64,000 nucleotides of DNA from Comamonas testosteroni. Lineage in GTDB: Bacteria > Pseudomonadota > Gammaproteobacteria > Burkholderiales > Burkholderiaceae_C. The stretch lies in assembly GCF_003569915.1 (NCBI RefSeq), contig NZ_KZ984457.1:1-64000 (forward strand), given 5' to 3'. Within the stretch, counting starts at the first letter, position 1. Each line of letters begins with the position of its first letter. Positions 15,995 to 25,722 of this stretch are shown in pieces. Both the position numbers and the translations under genes were made by a program. The notes under the pieces were generated by a model that worked only from the letters and a program-made list of their open reading frames with translations, was not told the DNA's origin and did not search any database.

Positions 15995-17293
15995 TCAGAC
16001 AAACAGATCCACACTGCCTTGCGCCTGGCGTGCCAGACCGGTATTGCCCGCATTACCCGCCGCGTTTTGCACGCCCACACGGGTGATGGCGGCATTGACA
16101 GGCTGCCTGCCGTGGGCATCGGCCTGACTTTGCTGCTGTCCAGCCCCATCAGCGCCCACGCTCACGCCGCTCAGGTTCAAGCCCTGAGCCTGCAGCAGCT
16201 CACGCAACTGATCCTGCCCCTGCGCCAGCCACTGGCGCGCCTGCTCATCACCGGCGGCAAATCGCACATGGGCCTCCTGCCCATTGAGCTGAACCTGCAC
16301 CTGAATGGGCTTGCCCTGATGCTCAATCGACAAGGCGGCGTTCTGCGTCTTCTGATGCACCCAGAACGCAACCTGCTCGGACACTTCCTGCTCGCGCTCA
16401 CTGGGCATGGCATCGGGATTGGCAGACTGACTCAGGTCAGAAGCGCTCTGACCCTGACCTTGCATGCCTGCACTAGCCGCACCCATCGCTGCGCCAAACC
16501 CTGCCGCCGCAGCCAGCAGTTCAGAGCCCCCCGTAACGCTGCCCGTTTTTTCAGCACCCACAGAAGCGGACTCAGACTTTGCGCTGCGCAGCAGCTCTTT
16601 CAGATGCTCAGCCGTCTGCGGTGCCACCGCTGTCATGCCTTGCAGACTGATGCCTTGCGAAGCCACCGGCACGGGGCGCTGGGGCTGAGCGGGCTCGGCA
16701 CGCGACGTCGTCTTGTCGATGTCGGCCATGGCGGCACTGATGGCGGCGCTTTCAGCCGTCTGTGCCTTTTTATCCGTCAGTGCAGCGGTAGCTGAATCAT
16801 CAAAATTTATAGCATTCAGCGTATTTAAATCATGGACTTGAGGCTCATTTGACTCTGAATCTGGTAGAACCCCTGCATGGGCTTGCGCCGCAGCCGGGTC
16901 CAGCGCCTGCCGGTGCGCCAGCAAGGTGCTGTTGCCACGGCCCGAAAGAAAGTCGCTGGCCACGCCCTGGCGCAGATCGGCATCGCCCTGGGTATCCAGC
17001 CGCGCCGTCTGGCCGACCAGACTCATCCACGGCGCATGCACCTGGCTGGCCAGGAGCTGGTCTTGCGCATTCAGGGGGGTGAGGTCAGTTGTGGTCGTAG
17101 TCTGGGCCTCATCTGGCACCAGAGCCTGCGGCAGGCCGGTGGCGGCAAAGCTGTCCAGCGATGCCAGCAGCGATGAAAAGCCTTGTGCAGGCTGGTCCCC
17201 AGCGCCCGCCGTGCGGGCCGAGGCCATGGACTGCGCCGCCTTGCTGATACGCGGCTCACCGCTGCGGGGGGATTCAATCCGGGTGTCCGCCAT
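15995..17293 (-). CDS. fliK: Flagellar hook-length control protein FliK
   Basis: 432 aa. Long low-complexity Ala/Gln/Ser-rich N-terminal ruler region, then the folded substrate-specificity switch domain near residues 300-395 (VAFWVHQKTQNAALSIEH, QVQLNGQEAHVRFAAG, LRELLQAQGLNLSGVSV). It measures hook length and switches export to filament substrates. A family 1 repeat encodes part of the N-terminal linker (about residues 147-165). It ends GSVDLFV, close to the C-termini of CheD and the CheZ-like protein. Two bases after fliJ. Confidence 0.93.
   Translation of the reverse strand: MADTRIESPRSGEPRISKAAQSMASARTAGAGDQPAQGFSSLLASLDSFAATGLPQALVPDEAQTTTTTDLTPLNAQDQLLASQVHAPWMSLVGQTARLDTQGDADLRQGVASDFLSGRGNSTLLAHRQALDPAAAQAHAGVLPDSESNEPQVHDLNTLNAINFDDSATAALTDKKAQTAESAAISAAMADIDKTTSRAEPAQPQRPVPVASQGISLQGMTAVAPQTAEHLKELLRSAKSESASVGAEKTGSVTGGSELLAAAAGFGAAMGAASAGMQGQGQSASDLSQSANPDAMPSEREQEVSEQVAFWVHQKTQNAALSIEHQGKPIQVQVQLNGQEAHVRFAAGDEQARQWLAQGQDQLRELLQAQGLNLSGVSVGADGAGQQQSQADAHGRQPVNAAITRVGVQNAAGNAGNTGLARQAQGSVDLFV
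16798..16853 (+). repeat. Dispersed palindromic element, family 1, in-frame inside fliK
   Basis: Plus strand reads aaaatttatagcattcag, then cgtatttaaatcatggactt, then gaggctcattt, matching the intergenic copies. It is antisense to fliK and open in the fliK frame. It encodes an AT-rich island in an otherwise GC-rich gene. Confidence 0.65.
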
Positions 17294-17295
17294 CG

Positions 17296-17760
17296 TCAGG
17301 CCTCTTGAAGCTGCAGCCCGAAGCTGCGCCGAAAGAACTGGAGCGCTGCACGCTCGTCCGTTTCCTTTTGTTCGCGGCGCATCTGGGCCAGTGCCATATC
17401 ACGCTTGCGCGTCTGCACCACTTTCTGCAGGCTGGTCACGCGCAGCTCGGCAGCCAGCAAGGCCTGGCGCGCGGTTTCCAGGCGAATGTTCTGATCGGCA
17501 ATCACCCGGGTCTGCAGGCCAATGGCGTGCTGCAGCCGGTCCATGAACTGGTACTGGTGGTGCATGACTTCGGGCTGCACGGCCAGCCCTTCCTGCGCGC
17601 CCCAGCGGGCCTGCATCTCCAGCACATAGCCCTGCAGCTGATCCATCTGGGCCTGTGCGGCCTGCTGGGCGCTCAGGCGCTCTTGCATGGCGGTGCGGGC
17701 GGCGTCGCGCTTGCGCTCTGCGGCTTCAATGGCGACGTTCAATGCATTCAAGGACGACAT
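17296..17760 (-). CDS. fliJ: Flagellar export chaperone/stalk FliJ
   Basis: 154 aa, almost entirely a charged coiled coil (IEAAERKRDAARTAMQERL; KVVQTRKRDMALAQMRREQK). FliJ is the gamma-like stalk that links the FliI ring to FlhA. Assigned from helical character plus position between fliI (34 bp) and fliK (2 bp), as in other fli operons. Confidence 0.9.
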   Translation of the reverse strand: MSSLNALNVAIEAAERKRDAARTAMQERLSAQQAAQAQMDQLQGYVLEMQARWGAQEGLAVQPEVMHHQYQFMDRLQHAIGLQTRVIADQNIRLETARQALLAAELRVTSLQKVVQTRKRDMALAQMRREQKETDERAALQFFRRSFGLQLQEA

Positions 17761-17794
17761 CTGCGCTTACTCCCTCTGGCTGACCGGTTGACGC

Positions 17795-19183
17795 TTATCC
17801 GTGCTGCATGGCCTGTGCCATGCCCGCCACGCTTTGCTCCATGCTGGAGCTTTCAAACATGCTTTGCTGCAAAAACCCGGTCATCGCGGGCTGCAGCGCA
17901 ATCGCCTCGTCGAGCTGCGGGTCCGACCCCGCCACATAGGCGCCGACCTGCACCAGATCACGCCCCTTCTGGTAGCGCGAATAGACGGCGCGAAACCGGC
18001 GCGCCAGCTCGAAATGCTCGCGCGAGACCACGTTGTGCATGACGCGCGAGGCCGACTGCTCAATGTCGATGGCCGGGTAATGCCCGGTTTCGGCCAGCGC
18101 CCGCGAGAGCACGACGTGCCCGTCCAGAATGGCGCGCGCCGCATCGGCAATCGGGTCCTGCTGGTCATCGCCTTCGGACAGCACGGTGTAGAAGGCCGTG
18201 ATCGAGCCCACACCATGCAGGCCGTTGCCGCTGCGCTCCACCAGCGCGGGCAGTTTGGCAAAGCACGATGGCGGGTAGCCCTTGGTGGCAGGCGGCTCGC
18301 CAATGGCCAGTGCAATCTCGCGCTGCGCCATGGCATAGCGGGTCAGCGAATCCATGAGCAGCAGCACATGCTTGCCCTTGTCGCGGAAATGCTCGGCAAT
18401 CGCCGTGGCGTAGCTTGCGCCTTGCATGCGCAGCAGCGGCGGCGCATCGGCGGGAGCGGCCACCACCACGGCGCGGCTGCGGTCCTGCGCGCCCAGAATG
18501 TCTTCGACGAATTCCTTGACTTCGCGGCCCCGCTCACCAATCAGGCCCACCACGATCACATCGGCCTGGGTGTAGCGCGCCATCATGCCCAGCAGCACGG
18601 ACTTGCCCACGCCCGAACCTGCAAACAGACCCAGGCGCTGGCCGCGCCCCACGGTCAGCAAAGCGTTGAGCGCCTTGACGCCCGTGTCCAGCGACTCGCG
18701 CACGGGGTCGCGGTCCATGGCGTTGATGGGGTTACGGTCCAGCACCTCGGGCACCACGCCATCAATGGGGCCGGCATGATCGAGAGGAATGCCCTGCGAA
18801 TCCACCACACGGCCCAGCAAACCATCGCCCATGGGCAGGCGCAGCACGCCCACGGTCTGGTTGATGACCTCGGTCTCCTCCACACCCAGCTGGGGCACAG
18901 GGATAAACGGCGCAGCTGGCACCACCATGGCGCCACTGGACAGGCCCTGAATATCGCCCGCAGGCATCAGATAGGCACGTTCACCCGCAAAACCCACGAC
19001 TTCGGCCAGCACAGGCTCCTGACCGCTTTGCTTGATATGGCATTGCGCGCCCACGGGCACGCGCAGGCCCGACGCCTCCAACACCAGCCCGGTCAGCCGC
19101 GTCAGCCGACCCTGGCATTCCAGCGGCACAGGCTGCGCATAGCGTGCCCGCGCCTGGTCCATGAATTGCTGCCAGGCGTTCAT
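17795..19183 (-). CDS. fliI: Flagellum-specific export ATPase FliI
   Basis: 462 aa, F1-beta-like. P-loop [19 protein letters not shown] near residue 168, [16 protein letters not shown] after it, Walker B-type [20 protein letters not shown], and the family's [18 protein letters not shown]. It energises loading of export substrates with FliH and FliJ. Four-base overlap with fliH (ATGA). Confidence 0.97.
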   Translation of the reverse strand: MNAWQQFMDQARARYAQPVPLECQGRLTRLTGLVLEASGLRVPVGAQCHIKQSGQEPVLAEVVGFAGERAYLMPAGDIQGLSSGAMVVPAAPFIPVPQLGVEETEVINQTVGVLRLPMGDGLLGRVVDSQGIPLDHAGPIDGVVPEVLDRNPINAMDRDPVRESLDTGVKALNALLTVGRGQRLGLFAGSGVGKSVLLGMMARYTQADVIVVGLIGERGREVKEFVEDILGAQDRSRAVVVAAPADAPPLLRMQGASYATAIAEHFRDKGKHVLLLMDSLTRYAMAQREIALAIGEPPATKGYPPSCFAKLPALVERSGNGLHGVGSITAFYTVLSEGDDQQDPIADAARAILDGHVVLSRALAETGHYPAIDIEQSASRVMHNVVSREHFELARRFRAVYSRYQKGRDLVQVGAYVAGSDPQLDEAIALQPAMTGFLQQSMFESSSMEQSVAGMAQAMQHG

Positions 19184-20001
19184 GCCTTGTCCCCGTCATA
19201 CCAGGTGGACACCAGACCCAGCGCGGCCACGGCACGGCGCCAGCGCTTTTCCAGGCTACCGTCAATTTCCGTGCCGCCGCATTCGACCTTCACATCGCCC
19301 GCGGCAATCGCGGCATCGCCCAGCCATTGAATGCGGCTGTGCGCACCATGCTCGGCCTGCAGTGCATCCGCCAGCGCGGCGTGGTCGGCGGGGTTCAGGC
19401 GCACGGTGACCGGGCGGCTTTCATCGACCAACATGTCCAGCGCCTCGTGCACCACGGGCAGCAAGGCTTGCGGCTGGCTGCGCAGCTCCTGGCGCACCAC
19501 CTGCCGGGCAATGTCGCAGGCCAGATGCAGCAGCTCCTGCGCCGTTGCGGCCTGCATCTGCTTGAACTCCTCTTCCAGGCTTTGCACCACTTTGATGATG
19601 CTCTGTGCCTGCTCACGACCCGCTCCGGCCACATAGTCGTCCATGCGCTGCTGCCACTGCTGCTGCATCTGGGAGCGCCCCTCCGCCAGCCCCTGGGCAT
19701 GGCCTTCGGCACGCGCCTGCTCCAGCAGTTGCTGCAGCTGGGCTTCATCAAAAGCTGGCTCTGCCGGCTGCTCAGGCTCAGGCGCGGACACCTCGGGCTG
19801 TGCCTGCGGCTGATGCTGCAGCGATGGCGAAAAGCCGTTGAACTGTGCGCCCGCCGGCACAAACGGCGCGGGCTGCATGGGCGCAAATGCGCCACCCTGT
19901 GAATCCACCGCACCAAAGCGCCACTGGACCACGGTGCTGTCGTCAATCTCTTCCTGCGGAATAAAGCGCGAGTGCACGCGTGGCGGCTGGCCGTTAGACA
20001 T
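19180..20001 (-). CDS. fliH: Flagellar export ATPase regulator FliH
   Basis: 273 aa. Disordered Pro/Gln/Ala-rich first half, Ala/Glu-rich coiled coil ([18 protein letters not shown]), then the V-ATPase E-subunit-like C-terminal domain ([33 protein letters not shown]). It dimerises, binds FliI and tethers it to FliN. Overlaps fliG by eight bases and fliI by four. Confidence 0.93.
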   Translation of the reverse strand: MSNGQPPRVHSRFIPQEEIDDSTVVQWRFGAVDSQGGAFAPMQPAPFVPAGAQFNGFSPSLQHQPQAQPEVSAPEPEQPAEPAFDEAQLQQLLEQARAEGHAQGLAEGRSQMQQQWQQRMDDYVAGAGREQAQSIIKVVQSLEEEFKQMQAATAQELLHLACDIARQVVRQELRSQPQALLPVVHEALDMLVDESRPVTVRLNPADHAALADALQAEHGAHSRIQWLGDAAIAAGDVKVECGGTEIDGSLEKRWRRAVAALGLVSTWYDGDKA

Positions 20002-20995
20002 AGCTGTCCTCCGGGCCGCTACCGATCGTCACCTGGCCCTCTTCGACCAGACGGCGCACGACCTTGAGGATTTCCTTTTGCTGCGCTTCCACCTCGGACA
20101 GACGCATGGGACCACGGCCTTCCAGGTCTTCACGCAGCGATTCGGCGGCGCGCATGGACATATTGGCCAGAATCTTGTCGCGCACTTCCATGGAGCCGCC
20201 CTTGAGCGCCACGATCAACGTCTCGGACACCACCTCGCGCAGCACCATCTGGATGGAGCGATCGTCGAGCTTGACCAGATCGTCGAAGACAAACATCTTG
20301 TCCATGATCTTCTGCGCCAGCTCCGCGTCGTAATTGCGGATGGAGTCCAGCACCGCCACATCGGCGTTGCCGCCCAGCTGGTTGAGCATTTCAGCGGCCG
20401 TCTTCACGCCGCCCAGTGAGGTCTTGCGTACCTTGTCGCCACCGGCCAGCACCTGGAACAGCACCTCGTTCAGGTCCTTGAGTGCAGCGGGCTGAATGCC
20501 TTCCAGCGTAGCCACGCGCAGCATCACCTCGCTGCGAAAGCGCTCGGGCAGCTGCATCAGCACCGCAGCGGCCTGCTCGTACTCCAGGTGCACGAGAATC
20601 GCCGCCACAATCTGCGGATGCTCGCCGCGCAGCAGTTCGGCCACGGACAGCGGGTCCATCCACTTCAGGCTTTCGATGCCCGAGATATCACCGCCCTGCA
20701 AGATGCGGTCGATCAGCAAGGCCGCCTTGTCGTCCCCCAGCGCGCGCTTGAGCACCGAGCGCACATAGTCGCTGGCGTCATCGACCAGCAGGCTTTGCGC
20801 AGCGGCATCGTTGGTGAAGCGGTCGATCACAAAATCGACCTTCTCCCGCGTCACACCGCGCATGCGCGCAATCGTCTCGCCCAGTTTCTGCACTTCCTTG
20901 GGCGTGAGGTGCTTGAACACCTCGGCCGCCTCTTCCTCACCAAGGGAGACCAGCAAGATGGCAGCGTCGTTCAGACCTCTATCGTCCATATTCAA
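19994..20995 (-). CDS. fliG: Flagellar motor switch protein FliG
   Basis: 333 aa. N-terminal FliF-binding domain, middle domain with the EHPQ motif (LLRGEHPQIVAAILVHLE), and a C-terminal torque domain with the charged helix (KGGSMEVRDKILANMSMRAAESLREDLEGRGPMRLSEV, about 270-307) that faces MotA. Full length. It is separated from fliF by a 147-bp gap carrying a family 2 repeat. Confidence 0.97.
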   Translation of the reverse strand: MNMDDRGLNDAAILLVSLGEEEAAEVFKHLTPKEVQKLGETIARMRGVTREKVDFVIDRFTNDAAAQSLLVDDASDYVRSVLKRALGDDKAALLIDRILQGGDISGIESLKWMDPLSVAELLRGEHPQIVAAILVHLEYEQAAAVLMQLPERFRSEVMLRVATLEGIQPAALKDLNEVLFQVLAGGDKVRKTSLGGVKTAAEMLNQLGGNADVAVLDSIRNYDAELAQKIMDKMFVFDDLVKLDDRSIQMVLREVVSETLIVALKGGSMEVRDKILANMSMRAAESLREDLEGRGPMRLSEVEAQQKEILKVVRRLVEEGQVTIGSGPEDSYV

Positions 20996-21060
20996 ACTCT
21001 CTGTTCAGTATTCACAATGCAGGAGCGGCTCTCTATCCGCTTTGCCATCGGCTCTTTCGC

Positions 21061-21142
21061 CAGTGACAGCGAGCAAGGGCCACCCCGCAGCGAGGCTGTC
21101 GTCCCCTCCGGGGGAAGCGGCGCAGCCGCTCAGGGGGAGCGT
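21061..21142 (-). repeat. Family 2 repeat abutting the fliF stop codon
   Basis: Minus strand: gctccccctgagcggctgcg, a ccccc/ggagggg hairpin, gacgacagcctcgctgcggg, then gcccttgctcgctgtcactg. It begins immediately after the fliF stop, upstream of fliG. Can fold into two GC-rich hairpins without a U-run. Confidence 0.8.
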
Positions 21143-22852
21143 CTAGCCCTCGCCATTAATCCAAGTCTTGACAATATTTGCCACCGCAATCGGGTTCTGC
21201 TTGGCCAGATTTCTGGCCTGATCCATGCGTATCTGTTCCTTGGTCGGTGTCAGCTCTGTCGGCGGAGCAGGCAGAGCGGGGCGCTCCAACGCCTCGCCAG
21301 CCACCGCATTGAGCTGCGTACCCGGCTCACTCTTGCGCGCCTTGAGCAGCGGACGCACCAGCCCCAGCAGCACCAGGGCGCCAAACAGCGCCAGCGCCAG
21401 TGGAATGCCCATGCTCTTGGCCATGGCCTGCATTTCGGGGTCTTTCCACAGCGGCAGATCCACCGCTGCGGGTGTCGCATCCATAAAGGGGGCGCTGACC
21501 AGATTCACCGAGTCACCGCGATCGGCGCTATAGCCCACGGTTTCGCGCACCAGCGTCAGCAACTGTTCCTGCTGCTGCGCCGTCAAGGGGCGCAGGCCCG
21601 CGCTGGCAGCGGCAGCTCCTGCAGCTGTCGCTGCATCGGCACCTGCGCCAGCAGGCAATGTTGGTGCGGCATTGACGACCACCGCTGCAGTCAGGCGCTT
21701 GATATTGCCTGTGGCACCGCGCGTGACTCGCACGGTCTTGTCCACCTCGTAATTGGTGATCGACTCGCGCTTGCTACCGCTGCCTTGGCCATTGCGGCCC
21801 TGCGAGGCATCAGCCGCCTGTGGCGCGGGGTTGGCCCCATTGATGGGAGCCGTGGAGTTTTGCGGTGGCTGGTTGCTGGTGGCACCCGGCACACCCGTCG
21901 GCGGCGTGGCCTTGTTGTCAACGCCGCTTTCCATGACTTGCTGGCTGCGTATCGCGCCGCTGTCCGCCGTCTGATTGGGTCGATGCTGCTCGGAGGTGGA
22001 CTCGGTCTGGCTGAAGTCCAGCTCGGCCGAGACCTGGGCCTTCACATTGTTCTTGCCAACCACGGGTTCCAGAATGTCCAGAATGCGGCGCACATACTGC
22101 TGCTCCACCTGCTGGGTGTAGAGAAACTGCTGCATGTCTACGCCACCGGCATTGCCGTCAGGTGACTGCGACAGCAGCTTGCCCGTGTCATCCACCACGC
22201 TCACGGCCGTGGGGGTCATCTCGGGCACGCTGGATGCGACCAGATGCACGATGCCCGCGATCTGCGCGCGGTCCAGCACGCGGCCAGGGTGCAGGCTCAA
22301 CAACACCGAAGCCGAAGGCTTTTGCTGTTCACGGAAAAATCCGTTCTGGTTAGGCAGTGCCAGATGCACACGGGCGCTTTGCACCGCATTGAGTGCCAGG
22401 ATGGAGCGCGTCAGCTCGCCCTCCAGCCCACGCTGGAAATTAAGGCGTTCCTGAAACTGCGTGATGCCGAACTTGCTGTTCTCCATCAGCTCAAAGCCCG
22501 TGACCGAGCCCTTGGGCAGACCTTGCGTGGCCAGCTTCAGGCGCACATCGTGCACGCGGTCGGCAGGAATCAGGATCGCGCCGCCGCCCTCGCTGTACTT
22601 GTAGGGCACGTTCATCTGCGTCAGCTGGGCCACGATGGCGCCGCCATCCTTGTCGCTGACATTGGCAAACAACAGCCTGTAATCGGGCTGGCGGTAGAAC
22701 ACCGCCGCCGCCACCAGACCGACAGCCACCAACGCGGCCAGGGCACCCCAGCGAAGGCGTTGACCACGGTCGAGCGCATTCCAGCGCTGCACAACGGCAG
22801 GGCGAGAAACAGGCACAGCATTGGGAACGGGTACTTCAGCTACAGCAGACAT
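21143..22852 (-). CDS. fliF: Flagellar MS-ring protein FliF
   Basis: 569 aa. First membrane helix near residue 32 (LRWGALAALVAVGLVAAAVF), YscJ/PrgK-type ring domain (GGGAILIPADRVHDVRLKLA; VHLALPNQNGFFREQQKPSA), a long low-complexity periplasmic loop, a second helix near 478 (MGIPLALALFGALVLLGLV), and a cytoplasmic tail that binds FliG. Founding component of the basal body. Divergent from fliE. Confidence 0.97.
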   Translation of the reverse strand: MSAVAEVPVPNAVPVSRPAVVQRWNALDRGQRLRWGALAALVAVGLVAAAVFYRQPDYRLLFANVSDKDGGAIVAQLTQMNVPYKYSEGGGAILIPADRVHDVRLKLATQGLPKGSVTGFELMENSKFGITQFQERLNFQRGLEGELTRSILALNAVQSARVHLALPNQNGFFREQQKPSASVLLSLHPGRVLDRAQIAGIVHLVASSVPEMTPTAVSVVDDTGKLLSQSPDGNAGGVDMQQFLYTQQVEQQYVRRILDILEPVVGKNNVKAQVSAELDFSQTESTSEQHRPNQTADSGAIRSQQVMESGVDNKATPPTGVPGATSNQPPQNSTAPINGANPAPQAADASQGRNGQGSGSKRESITNYEVDKTVRVTRGATGNIKRLTAAVVVNAAPTLPAGAGADAATAAGAAAASAGLRPLTAQQQEQLLTLVRETVGYSADRGDSVNLVSAPFMDATPAAVDLPLWKDPEMQAMAKSMGIPLALALFGALVLLGLVRPLLKARKSEPGTQLNAVAGEALERPALPAPPTELTPTKEQIRMDQARNLAKQNPIAVANIVKTWINGEG

Positions 22853-23025
22853 GTGAATTCCAAGGTGTCAGACCCCACACGAGGTCTAGCGTCCAGTGGA
22901 TTATTCGGACTCACGCCTGCTGCGTTCCCCCGATAAGCGCACCGATTCACCCACTTATTCCCCGTCTGCCAGGCGCTGAAAAAACTAGGATCAGCCCCAG
23001 TCAATCATTCAAGCTGGAAAACCTC

Positions 23026-23334
23026 ATGGACCTCAAGATCCCTTCCATCTCTCCCGCCCAGCTGGGCAGCCAGCTTGGCAAAGTCGGCTCCGCCACCTCT
23101 CCCATTGCCGCGGGCGGCTTTGGCCAGGCCCTGCAAAGCGCTCTGCAATCGGTGAGCAGTGCACAGAACCACTCCAGCCACCTGCAGCGCGAAGTGCAGC
23201 TGGAAAACCCCGCCGTCAGCCTGGAGCAGACCATGGTTGCCATGCAAAAAGCGCAAATCGGCTTCCAGGCCACGCTGCAAGTGCGCAACCGCCTGGTGCA
23301 GGCCTATACCGATGTCATGAATATGCAGGTCTGA
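23026..23334 (+). CDS. fliE: Flagellar hook-basal body protein FliE
   Basis: 102 aa; joins the MS ring to the rod. The conserved C-terminal half is clear (SLEQTMVAMQKAQIGFQATL, VRNRLVQAYTDVMNMQV). Transcribed alone and divergently from fliF, as in enterobacteria. The 173-bp shared upstream region contains a CCCGATAA sequence near 22929 but no acceptable -35 partner. Confidence 0.95.
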   Translation: MDLKIPSISPAQLGSQLGKVGSATSPIAAGGFGQALQSALQSVSSAQNHSSHLQREVQLENPAVSLEQTMVAMQKAQIGFQATLQVRNRLVQAYTDVMNMQV

Positions 23335-23379
23335 ACCTGCACAGATCACCCTCAAGAGAAAAGTTGCCCTCCAAGGCTT

Positions 23380-23411
23380 GCCCGCATGTTGTGATGACAT
23401 GCGGGCTTTTT
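23380..23411 (+). terminator. Intrinsic terminator of fliE
   Basis: Perfect 10-bp stem gcccgcatgt/acatgcgggc with a 7-nt loop followed by five T residues, 45 bp after the fliE stop. Confidence 0.85.
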
Positions 23412-23420
23412 ACACTCAGC

Positions 23421-23478
23421 AACTATTAATTTGATAGCTATATGTCTATGTAATTAATGGACTAGAGGCCAATTTCAT
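23421..23478 (+). repeat. Dispersed palindromic element, family 1 (best intergenic copy)
   Basis: Reads attaatttgatagctatatg, tctatgtaattaatggacta, gaggccaattt. Lies between the fliE terminator and the convergent hairpin that follows fliT. Confidence 0.75.
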
Positions 23479-23491
23479 CAAAACTCAGAAA

Positions 23492-23533
23492 CCACAAAGC
23501 CCTGCTGCAGTGATGCACCAGGGCTTTGTGGTC
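23492..23533. terminator. Convergent hairpin between fliE and fliT
   Basis: 14-bp perfect inverted repeat: 23492-23505 (accacaaagccctg) against 23520-23533. On the minus strand the stem is followed by a short T-rich stretch. It probably ends transcription from the fliC/fliD/fliS/fliT side. Confidence 0.65.
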
Positions 23534-23549
23534 TCAGAGTCCTGAAACG

Positions 23550-23849
23550 TCAGTGCATCACATGCGGCTGACCGTCGAACATATGCTCAAAGCTCGCCAG
23601 CCAGGGCTCGGCCAGCACGCGGATCTGGGCATCGTTGCGCAAAATGCGCTGCATGATCCGCGCCTTTTCCTTGCGCAGCTCAGGCTCCAGCTTTTCATCC
23701 TTCGAGCGAAAGCGCAGTTGCTCGATCAGCACGGCACAAGTGCCCTCGTAGCGCGCAACGCCATCCCAGTCCTTGTTCTGGGCAGCATGCAGCATCTTGG
23801 CACTGCTTTCCTCAATGGCGCGATAGAAGTCGATCAATGTGTGCTCCAT
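23550..23849 (-). CDS. fliT: Flagellar export chaperone FliT
   Basis: 99 aa, helical and charged (IDFYRAIEESSAKMLHAAQN; WDGVARYEGTCAVLIEQL). It corresponds to FliT, the chaperone of the cap protein FliD and, in enterobacteria, a regulator of FlhDC. Sequence signature is weak, so the call leans on size, helical content and the fliD-fliS-fliT order. ATG at 23849 chosen over an earlier in-frame codon that would overlap fliS. Confidence 0.82.
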   Translation of the reverse strand: MEHTLIDFYRAIEESSAKMLHAAQNKDWDGVARYEGTCAVLIEQLRFRSKDEKLEPELRKEKARIMQRILRNDAQIRVLAEPWLASFEHMFDGQPHVMH

Positions 23850-23862
23850 AAAACAAGAAACA

Positions 23863-24285
23863 TCAGTTGGCAGCAAGCTGCGAACTTGCACCAATCTCTT
23901 GCCAGCTCTTGGCAACAGGGCTCATCAAGGCAACCACCTCTTCCACAGCCGCCACGTCATTGCGCAGATTGGCCACGGTCAGTCGTTGCACGCAATAGTC
24001 ATACAGCGCGCCCAAGTTGGCCGCCAGCTCGCCTCCCTGCTCACGGTTGAGGCCCCCTTTGAGGCCTTCCTCCAGAATGCGCACGGCGCGGCCAATCTGC
24101 TGGCCCTTGAGCTCAATATCGCCACGCTGCAAGGCACCGATGGCGGTGTTGAGGTTTTGCAGCAGACCGTCAAACAGCATCTGAATCAGACGATGTGGAG
24201 ATGCGCTCTCCAGACCCGACTGAACACCCACTTGACGATAAGCATTGGCGGCACGAGAAGAGACGGGGGTATACATGGTGGACAT
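23863..24285 (-). CDS. fliS: Flagellin export chaperone FliS
   Basis: 140 aa four-helix chaperone that binds the C-terminus of flagellin. Family features visible: N-terminal YRQVGVQSGLESASPHRLIQ, MLFDGLLQNLNTAIGALQRG, and the RAVRILEEGLKGGLNREQGG helix. 13 bp upstream of fliT. Confidence 0.95.
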   Translation of the reverse strand: MSTMYTPVSSRAANAYRQVGVQSGLESASPHRLIQMLFDGLLQNLNTAIGALQRGDIELKGQQIGRAVRILEEGLKGGLNREQGGELAANLGALYDYCVQRLTVANLRNDVAAVEEVVALMSPVAKSWQEIGASSQLAAN

Positions 24286-24357
24286 CCTATTTAACGGCTT
24301 ACCTTTGTTATCGGCAGCCGCCTCCCAAACTCAAGTGAAATTTCTGCCCGCCCATCA

Positions 24358-25722
24358 TCAATCTTTGCTCTTGTTCCAGGCCGCCACCTGCTGCTCCATA
24401 TAGGTGCTCAGCGCGGTCAGCGATGCCATCTTGGTATCCAGTGCCGTGTACTGGGCCGTCATGCGCTTTTCCAGCGTCGCAGCGCGGTTGTTCACCTTGT
24501 CCTGATCGGCCAGGTTCGACTTTTTCAGAGACTCCAGAGAGTCCGTCTTGTTGTTCAGCGCACCGTCATAGGACAGAAGCTGATCGGTGTACTTCTTCAT
24601 GGTGGTGGCAATACCGCCACCCGATCCATCCGATGAAGACGTTGCGGCAAACAGCGACTTCATCGCATCAGGAGATGAGGCCAGCGCTTTATCCAACTTG
24701 GCGCTGTCTGCAATGCTCATGGAACCATCAGAGGCAACCTTCAAACCAATATCCGACAGCATCTTCAAGCCACCTGTGGCGTTGGATGCCACGCCACGCA
24801 TCACATTGCGCATGCTGTTTTGCAGGCTGATGGTTGCGGAGTCCGCCTGCAAAATACCCGCGGCCTTGCTTTCCGAGTCGTACTTGGTCGAATCACTGAG
24901 CAACGAGTTCAGCGCGTTATACGCATCGACAAAAGCCTGAATATTCTTCTTCATGCCATCGGTATCCTGCGTCAGCGACACACGCGAGTCCGATGTCGTC
25001 ACCGCACTCACGGTGATCTTCACGCCAGGCAAAATATCTGCAAAGGAATCGGTGGCCGACTGCTGCTCCACACCATTGACCGAGATCTTGGCATTCTGCG
25101 CAGCCTTGGTCATGCTGAAGCCCATGTCCACCGGCGCAGCGCCTTGGCCGTCTTCGCCCCATGTCACGGTAAAGGCAGCAGCATCACCGGTTTCCTTGGA
25201 GCGCAGCATCAGTTGCTCCTTGCCCGATGCATCGCGCAGCAAAGTGGCGGTCACGCCAGTTCCGCCATCATTGATCTTGGCAGCCAGAGTCGTCAGCGTG
25301 TCCTCGGCGGTGTACTTGATATCCACCGATTTACCGTCCTGGGTCAGCTTGAGAATGCCATCCGCGCCCATCTTCTGATCGATCGTGCGCGCCGCAGATA
25401 CCGAAGTCTGCGCCTGCGACAACTGAGACACGCCAATATCAAACGTGCCCTTGCTGGCAATGCCGGTGATGCTGATCGCAACCGCAGAATTGCTGGACGA
25501 CGCATTGACACCATTCCAGCCACTATCACGCGTCAGCTTGCCCGCTGCATCATTCAAAGTGCTGGTCAGCGATTTGATCTGCGCATAAGTCGAGAGCTTG
25601 GTCTGAATGGTTTCAGCCTTGGTCTGCAAACCTTCCAGAGGCTTTTTCTCCAGTGCCACCATCTGCGAGATGATGTCCGAAACCTTCAGGCCGCTACCGA
25701 TACCGATCGATGAAATACCCAT
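24358..25722 (-). CDS. fliD: Flagellar filament cap protein FliD
   Basis: 454 aa from the ATG at 25722 (MGISSIGIGSGLKVSDIISQ), supported by an aaggag box upstream; the open frame continues 41 codons earlier without support. N-terminal FliD_N helices and a C-terminal coiled coil (LNNKTDSLESLKKSNLADQD...RMTAQYTALDTKMASL). Forms the pentameric cap under which flagellin folds. Export is aided by FliT. Confidence 0.95.
   Translation of the reverse strand: MGISSIGIGSGLKVSDIISQMVALEKKPLEGLQTKAETIQTKLSTYAQIKSLTSTLNDAAGKLTRDSGWNGVNASSSNSAVAISITGIASKGTFDIGVSQLSQAQTSVSAARTIDQKMGADGILKLTQDGKSVDIKYTAEDTLTTLAAKINDGGTGVTATLLRDASGKEQLMLRSKETGDAAAFTVTWGEDGQGAAPVDMGFSMTKAAQNAKISVNGVEQQSATDSFADILPGVKITVSAVTTSDSRVSLTQDTDGMKKNIQAFVDAYNALNSLLSDSTKYDSESKAAGILQADSATISLQNSMRNVMRGVASNATGGLKMLSDIGLKVASDGSMSIADSAKLDKALASSPDAMKSLFAATSSSDGSGGGIATTMKKYTDQLLSYDGALNNKTDSLESLKKSNLADQDKVNNRAATLEKRMTAQYTALDTKMASLTALSTYMEQQVAAWNKSKD

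Noticed and set aside
22925..22940. Sigma-28 promoter in the fliF/fliE gap
   Set aside because: A CCCGATAA -10-like sequence exists but no TAAA-like -35 at the correct spacing.
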